Assembly: GCF_042666505.1 (NCBI RefSeq)
Contig: NZ_JBHTDN010000004.1
Coordinates: 554,260 to 618,259 of the forward strand
Source: Parapedobacter sp042666505
GTDB lineage: Bacteria > Bacteroidota > Bacteroidia > Sphingobacteriales > Sphingobacteriaceae
Direction of reading: 5' to 3'
DNA length: 64,000 bases
Shown: positions 60,332 to 64,000 of the stretch, piece by piece
How positions within the stretch are numbered: the first letter of the stretch is position 1
Layout of the letters: each line of letters begins with the position of its first letter
Notes under the pieces: model-generated
The model's database searches: none
The model's input: only the letters and a program-made list of their open reading frames with translations
What the model was told of the DNA's origin: nothing
Made by a program: the position numbers and the translations under genes

Positions 60332-63300
60332 TTAAAATGAAACCTTCAAGTTCAACCCGTAACTGCGTGTGGTGGGCAGCCCGAATATATCGTAGCCTTG
60401 TCCGCCGACAGCGGTTGTCGTATTTAACTCCGGATCGTAGGGCGCATCGTTCCTGAAAAAGAATAAATTGCGGCCCGTAAGCCCCAAGCTGGCAGATTGA
60501 ATGCCTTTCCGCTGGATCGGTAGCCGATAGAACAACGAAACTTCACGCAGCCGGATATTGGTCGCTTCGTACACTTGGCCCTCAATGATTCCGTCGCGGT
60601 TGCCGATTGCACCGTAGTAGCTCTGCGCAGGGAGCAGGCCCTCGAAGGGTGTGCCATCCGCCAGTACGGCCGGCACGTCCACGCCCCCGCGGTCACGTGC
60701 AGCGGCGCTTTCCTCGCTCACGCCGAATGAATTTAGGTAACCCTGCGTAATGCTGATCACTTGACCGCCAAAGCGACCGTCGATACTTAGACCTAGCGAC
60801 CAATCTTTGTAACTTAGGGTATTGTTCCATCCGATAATCGATTTGGGATTGTTATTGCCCAGAAATCCATTTTCAGGGGCGCCTTGAGGCCGTCCATCGG
60901 CATCCACCACCAGCGTTCCGTTGGCATCCCGAAGAAACATTTTTCCCCAGAAATCCCCGAATGATCCTCCCAGTCGCATGACGTTGAAATTTTCACCGAC
61001 ACCGTAGGTTTCCCCCAAGTTTTCGGCAAGCTCCAGGATCTTATTGCGGTTCACGGTGAGGTTCAGCCCGGTATTCCAGGTAAAGCTTTCCGATTTGAAG
61101 AGGTCGACTCCAAGTGCTGCTTCAAGCCCCTTGTTTTCCACATTGCCGGCGTTGAGAAATACGGTGGTGTAAATGGAGCCCACAGGGCCCGCGTACGAGA
61201 AATACTGATCGGTGGTATTGGTTTTATATAAAGCAACATCCATGTTGATGCGATCATTCCAGAATCGTCCTTCATAGCCCAATTCGAAGCTTCGGCTGAT
61301 TTCCGGCCGGAGCGGTAACCCCAGGTAAGGCCCCGAAACGTTGGCGGTCAGTGTGCCCGTGGCGAGGCTATTGGTGGGGATTGTGGAAAACGGAGCCACA
61401 TCATTTCCCACTTCGGCATAGGTGAATCTAAGCTTGCTGTAGGTCATGAAGTCTGGTAATTCCATCAGATCGGAGAGGATTCCGGTAATCCCGGCCGACC
61501 AGTAGAAATACCCTTTTTCCATGTTTGGCGTATTCGCCAACGTCGAAGACCAGTCATTCCGGGCGGTGAGATCGATATACACCTTCTCCTTGAAGCCGAT
61601 GTTCGCGGAGCCAAATACGGATTGTATTTGCCGACGGGACGCGGTCAGCGTCATGCTATTCATGGGAGACTCCCGGTAAATATTGCTAAGCAGGAAGATA
61701 TTGGCCACTGCCAAACGCCGTTGATCAAGCGCCCAACCGGTTGAACGGCTGTCCGTGATAGCCGTTCCCAGTGTGAAGGTAAGGTCAAAATTCTCGTTGA
61801 GTTCCTTATTGCCATTCAGAAGGATATCGCCATATAGGTCCGTACTTTCGCTTTCTTCGCGGATGTACCGGCCATTGTCTTCTAGTACACCGGCTATGGT
61901 TTCTCCGGAAATTACGCCCTGTGTACCGGCATATACATTGCGCTGGAACCGATCCCACCGCTGGTTCAGCGTACCCCTGGCGGAAAGACTAAGCCAATCG
62001 GTAAACCGGAAGGAAAGACTCGCTTGTCCGATGATGTTGTTCCGGAGCTGATCGGTGGCGTTCCGATTAAGAATCCAATACGGGTTTTGCTGATGGTGTG
62101 TGCCACTTAATCCGGCGTCATGGTTGACGTTCCACCAATTTTGGAGGTAAAGATTCCGGGTTTCGGAAAAATACTCAAAGTTGTTTTTATACTGGTCGAA
62201 ATCCTGGCCACGCGGAAACATGTACAAGCCACTGAGCGGACCGAAATATAGCCCTGAAGCCGGCCGGTTGTGTACGTCCTGTTTCGAATACATCAAGCTG
62301 CCATCAAATTTCAGCCGGTCTTCAAAAAAATTAGTAGCGTTTCTGAAGGTAAGGCTGTGTTGGTTAAAGGTGTTGGTAGGGAGGACACCGTTGTTTGTCG
62401 TGTTCCCGTAAGAAAAATAATTTTGCATTTTTTCTGTTCCGCCACTTAAACTGATGGTATTCAGATAGGTAGTTCCCGTGTTAAAAAATCCGTCCACCGG
62501 ATCGGAAAATGTCCCCTGGGCTCCCCAGCTTTCTTCGCTTTCGGGCGTCGTCTGCCCGTAGCGATACTGCAGATCCGGTAGGTAAAACGCTTGATCCAAC
62601 GTTACTCCGCTGCTTAACTCGATACGCATCCGACCGGCGGCTCCTTTTTTGGTGGTGATCATGATGGCGCCGTTGGCTCCCTGACTGCCATATAGTGCGG
62701 AAGCAGAAGCACCTTTTAACACGTTGATGCTGGCAATGTCATCCGGATTCAGCGTGCTTAAAATATCGCCACGGTCCGTCCCTCCGCCGAAGGGTCCGGT
62801 TGGTCCGGAACCGGCGGTATTGGTGATCGGTAAACCATCCACCACATATAGGGGCTGGTTGTTGCGGTTAGATTTGAAGCCCCGTAGCACTATGTTTACT
62901 GAACCGCCCATTCCTGATGAGCTTCTATTGATCTGTAGTCCAGATACCTTGCCTGTAAGTGCGTTGATTGGATTTACGTCTTTTACCTTTGTCAGTTCGT
63001 CGCCTTTGACAACCTGTGTTGAATACGTAAGACTTTTTGCTTTACGCTCAATTCCCAGTGCGGTTACCACCACTTCTTCCAGCTCATCACTGCTGGCCTT
63101 GAGAAGGATGGTAATGTCTTCGCGACGCTCGGCGCCTACGGGCACACTTGTCGTTTCATAGCCTACGGAGGTAATTACTAAGGTAACGTTTTCTGCCGGG
63201 ACTTCCAAGGAAAAGTTGCCGTCGTCATTGCTTACCGTGCTAAGGGTGGCCCCTTCGACACGGATAGTTGCCCCACTAACAGGCGTTTTACCATCCGCGT

Positions 63301-63394
63301 TTAACACACGTCCGGCAATAGTACGCTGTTGAGCCATTAAATAAGACGTGCTTACCCATAAAAATGGGATTAAAATTAACAGAATTTTGCGCAT
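60332..63394 (-). CDS. SusC/RagA-type TonB-dependent outer-membrane transporter, second pair
   Basis: 1020 residues. Signal peptide (ILLILIPFLWVSTSYLMAQ), a carboxypeptidase-like domain (TIAGRVLNADGKTPVSGATI) and the TonB box/hinge ELEEVVVTALGIERKAKSL, the variant found in many SusC of this phylum. The plug has PLYVVDGLPI, DDIASINVLKGASASALYGSQGANGAIMIT, and the barrel ends SYGLNLKVSF. No STN domain. It is convergent with the plus-strand operon, so it needs its own promoter, which would lie in the repeat-bearing gap 63395-63707. Confidence 0.95.
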   Translation of the reverse strand: MRKILLILIPFLWVSTSYLMAQQRTIAGRVLNADGKTPVSGATIRVEGATLSTVSNDDGNFSLEVPAENVTLVITSVGYETTSVPVGAERREDITILLKASSDELEEVVVTALGIERKAKSLTYSTQVVKGDELTKVKDVNPINALTGKVSGLQINRSSSGMGGSVNIVLRGFKSNRNNQPLYVVDGLPITNTAGSGPTGPFGGGTDRGDILSTLNPDDIASINVLKGASASALYGSQGANGAIMITTKKGAAGRMRIELSSGVTLDQAFYLPDLQYRYGQTTPESEESWGAQGTFSDPVDGFFNTGTTYLNTISLSGGTEKMQNYFSYGNTTNNGVLPTNTFNQHSLTFRNATNFFEDRLKFDGSLMYSKQDVHNRPASGLYFGPLSGLYMFPRGQDFDQYKNNFEYFSETRNLYLQNWWNVNHDAGLSGTHHQQNPYWILNRNATDQLRNNIIGQASLSFRFTDWLSLSARGTLNQRWDRFQRNVYAGTQGVISGETIAGVLEDNGRYIREESESTDLYGDILLNGNKELNENFDLTFTLGTAITDSRSTGWALDQRRLAVANIFLLSNIYRESPMNSMTLTASRRQIQSVFGSANIGFKEKVYIDLTARNDWSSTLANTPNMEKGYFYWSAGITGILSDLMELPDFMTYSKLRFTYAEVGNDVAPFSTIPTNSLATGTLTANVSGPYLGLPLRPEISRSFELGYEGRFWNDRINMDVALYKTNTTDQYFSYAGPVGSIYTTVFLNAGNVENKGLEAALGVDLFKSESFTWNTGLNLTVNRNKILELAENLGETYGVGENFNVMRLGGSFGDFWGKMFLRDANGTLVVDADGRPQGAPENGFLGNNNPKSIIGWNNTLSYKDWSLGLSIDGRFGGQVISITQGYLNSFGVSEESAAARDRGGVDVPAVLADGTPFEGLLPAQSYYGAIGNRDGIIEGQVYEATNIRLREVSLFYRLPIQRKGIQSASLGLTGRNLFFFRNDAPYDPELNTTTAVGGQGYDIFGLPTTRSYGLNLKVSF

Positions 63395-63534
63395 GCTGCA
63401 TCATTTTTAAGTGTTTGAACTAAAATGTATACTCAATTATTCAGAAAGAATACAACATCAGTACGGGGCGAATGCCGCGCATCTCAAAAAACTGCTTCAG
63501 TATCTGGAAAAATAGCCTGTTGGGCTGATATTTG

Positions 63535-63584
63535 GTGTGTTTGTTGTGTTTACTGTAGTCTATTCACGTGTGTTTGTTGTGTTT
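63535..63584. repeat. Two exact 17-bp direct repeats, 33-bp period
   Basis: GTGTGTTTGTTGTGTTT is at 63535-63551 and again at 63568-63584. Start-to-start spacing is 33 bp, close to three helical turns. They lie about 140-190 bases upstream of the second susC start, so they are candidate activator or repressor sites. Confidence 0.6.
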
Positions 63585-63624
63585 CGGTAAATATAACAAG
63601 ATTTTTACAAAAAAAAGCTTTTTT

Positions 63625-63656
63625 GAAAAAATTTATAGCGCTTTCGGCTAGAAGCG
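63625..63656 (-). terminator. Probable terminator of the UDP-glucose dehydrogenase gene
   Basis: Read on the minus strand: a CGCTT / AAGCG stem (63639-63656) is followed by TATAAATTTTTT. It lies about 50 bases after the stop codon. Confidence 0.5.
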
Positions 63657-63707
63657 TTATACCTTGTTTGCTTTGCCGTTTCTCTTTGCAGCAATAGGGT
63701 GTTCCAG

Positions 63708-64000
63708 CTATTCCCCGATGGCGTAATAGGCGAATCCGAGATCTGCGAGGCGGTTTGCGGCGAGCAGTTTCCTTCCGTCGAACAGGAAAGCGGGTTTCAT
63801 CATGTTGTCCTTGATTCTCTCCCAGTCGTAGGTCCTGAACTCGTCCCATTCGGTGAGCACGGCGATGGCGTGCGCCCGTGCTGCGGCCTCATAGGGATCA
63901 TCCGCCACGGTGACCAGCCTGCGGTTTTCGCCGGGGGTCCGGGTGCCCAGGTAGTCCAGGTCCTGATAGACCTGTTCGGCGGAAACCTTGGGGTCGTACA
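63708..64000 (-). CDS. UDP-glucose 6-dehydrogenase, C-terminal 97 residues, partial
   Basis: The frame enters from the right edge and ends at TAG (63708-63710). It holds the C-terminal UDP-binding domain: YDPKVSAEQVYQDL, then AHAIAVLTEWDEFRTYDWERI and KPAFLFDGRKLL, ending LADLGFAYYAIG. These are the closing motifs of Ugd/TuaD. The enzyme makes UDP-glucuronate for surface polysaccharides. The stretch is clearly more G+C-rich than the neighbouring genes (roughly 60% by eye) and ends at an A+T-rich gap, which may mark the edge of a polysaccharide cluster with separate ancestry. Confidence 0.9.
   Translation of the reverse strand, partial: YDPKVSAEQVYQDLDYLGTRTPGENRRLVTVADDPYEAAARAHAIAVLTEWDEFRTYDWERIKDNMMKPAFLFDGRKLLAANRLADLGFAYYAIGE

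Larger units (their letters stand above)
63395..63707. other. 313-bp gap upstream of the second susC
   Basis: No gene is seen. It contains a pair of exact 17-bp direct repeats (63535-63584), an A/T-symmetric AAAAAAGCTTTTTT stretch near 63614 and a probable terminator for the UDP-glucose dehydrogenase gene. The susC promoter must lie here, but no perfect TAnnTTTG box with a spaced -33 was found; TACATTTT about 35 bases upstream of the ATG is the best -7 candidate. Confidence 0.5.

Noticed and set aside
1..64000. CRISPR arrays, tRNA or rRNA genes, prophage, intact insertion sequences
   Set aside because: No regularly spaced repeats, tRNA-like T-loop sequences outside genes, integrases or transposases were seen.

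Overview
The window looks like a chromosomal stretch of a Bacteroidota bacterium, most likely family Sphingobacteriaceae (a Parapedobacter/Pedobacter-like genome of roughly 48% G+C by eye). The signs are two SusC/SusD outer-membrane pairs, a BACON-domain lipoprotein, TAnnTTTG-type -7 promoter boxes, A-rich start regions with few Shine-Dalgarno sites, and the order parA-parB-DUF5683-dapB-lepB, which is typical of this phylum. The genus is an inference. I saw no rRNA, tRNA, CRISPR array, intact insertion sequence or prophage.

Layout: 1-3.2 kb, N-terminal part of a secreted alpha-2-macroglobulin (minus strand, runs off the left edge). 3.5-10.3 kb, sulfatase, cold-shock protein, exported sugar-isomerase-like protein, a membrane GMC dehydrogenase pair and a GH76 mannanase. 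10.3-13.4 kb (minus), a mannose-6-phosphate-isomerase cupin and an iron operon feoA-feoB plus a 56-residue FeoB-associated protein. 13.5-22.4 kb, Pif1-like helicase, SNF2 helicase, gltX, orphan histidine kinase and DinB-like protein. 22.4-25.3 kb, a repeat-rich gap, a FucP-type sugar transporter and a DUF2911 protein. 25.3-37.8 kb, housekeeping genes (cdaA, pdxJ, lepB, dapB, parB, parA) mixed with redox enzymes, a TetR regulator with a clear palindromic operator, a membrane dipeptidase and a glycosyltransferase.

The most interesting part is 37.8-63.4 kb. A DeoR-family repressor is divergent from a SusC/SusD pair. After these come a BACON lipoprotein, a lipoprotein phosphoesterase, a hexuronate-type MFS transporter, an FAD oxidoreductase, a second secreted phosphoesterase, a polyol-permease-family transporter, a 2-hydroxyacid dehydrogenase, two FGGY kinases, a histidine phosphatase, a glycerophosphodiester phosphodiesterase and an SGNH hydrolase, then a convergent second SusC/SusD pair. 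No glycoside hydrolase is present. My inference is a Sus-like locus for phosphate-linked polyols or phosphorylated carbohydrates (teichoic-acid or glycerophosphodiester-like material): the phosphodiester is cleaved outside the cytoplasmic membrane, the polyol or sugar acid enters by the MFS carriers, and the kinases re-phosphorylate it. The 10-mer TGTTAAATTT occurs at the deoR start, before the first susC and before the polyol permease, which makes one shared DeoR regulon plausible.

The right edge carries the C-terminal end of a UDP-glucose 6-dehydrogenase (minus strand) that is visibly more G+C-rich than its surroundings.
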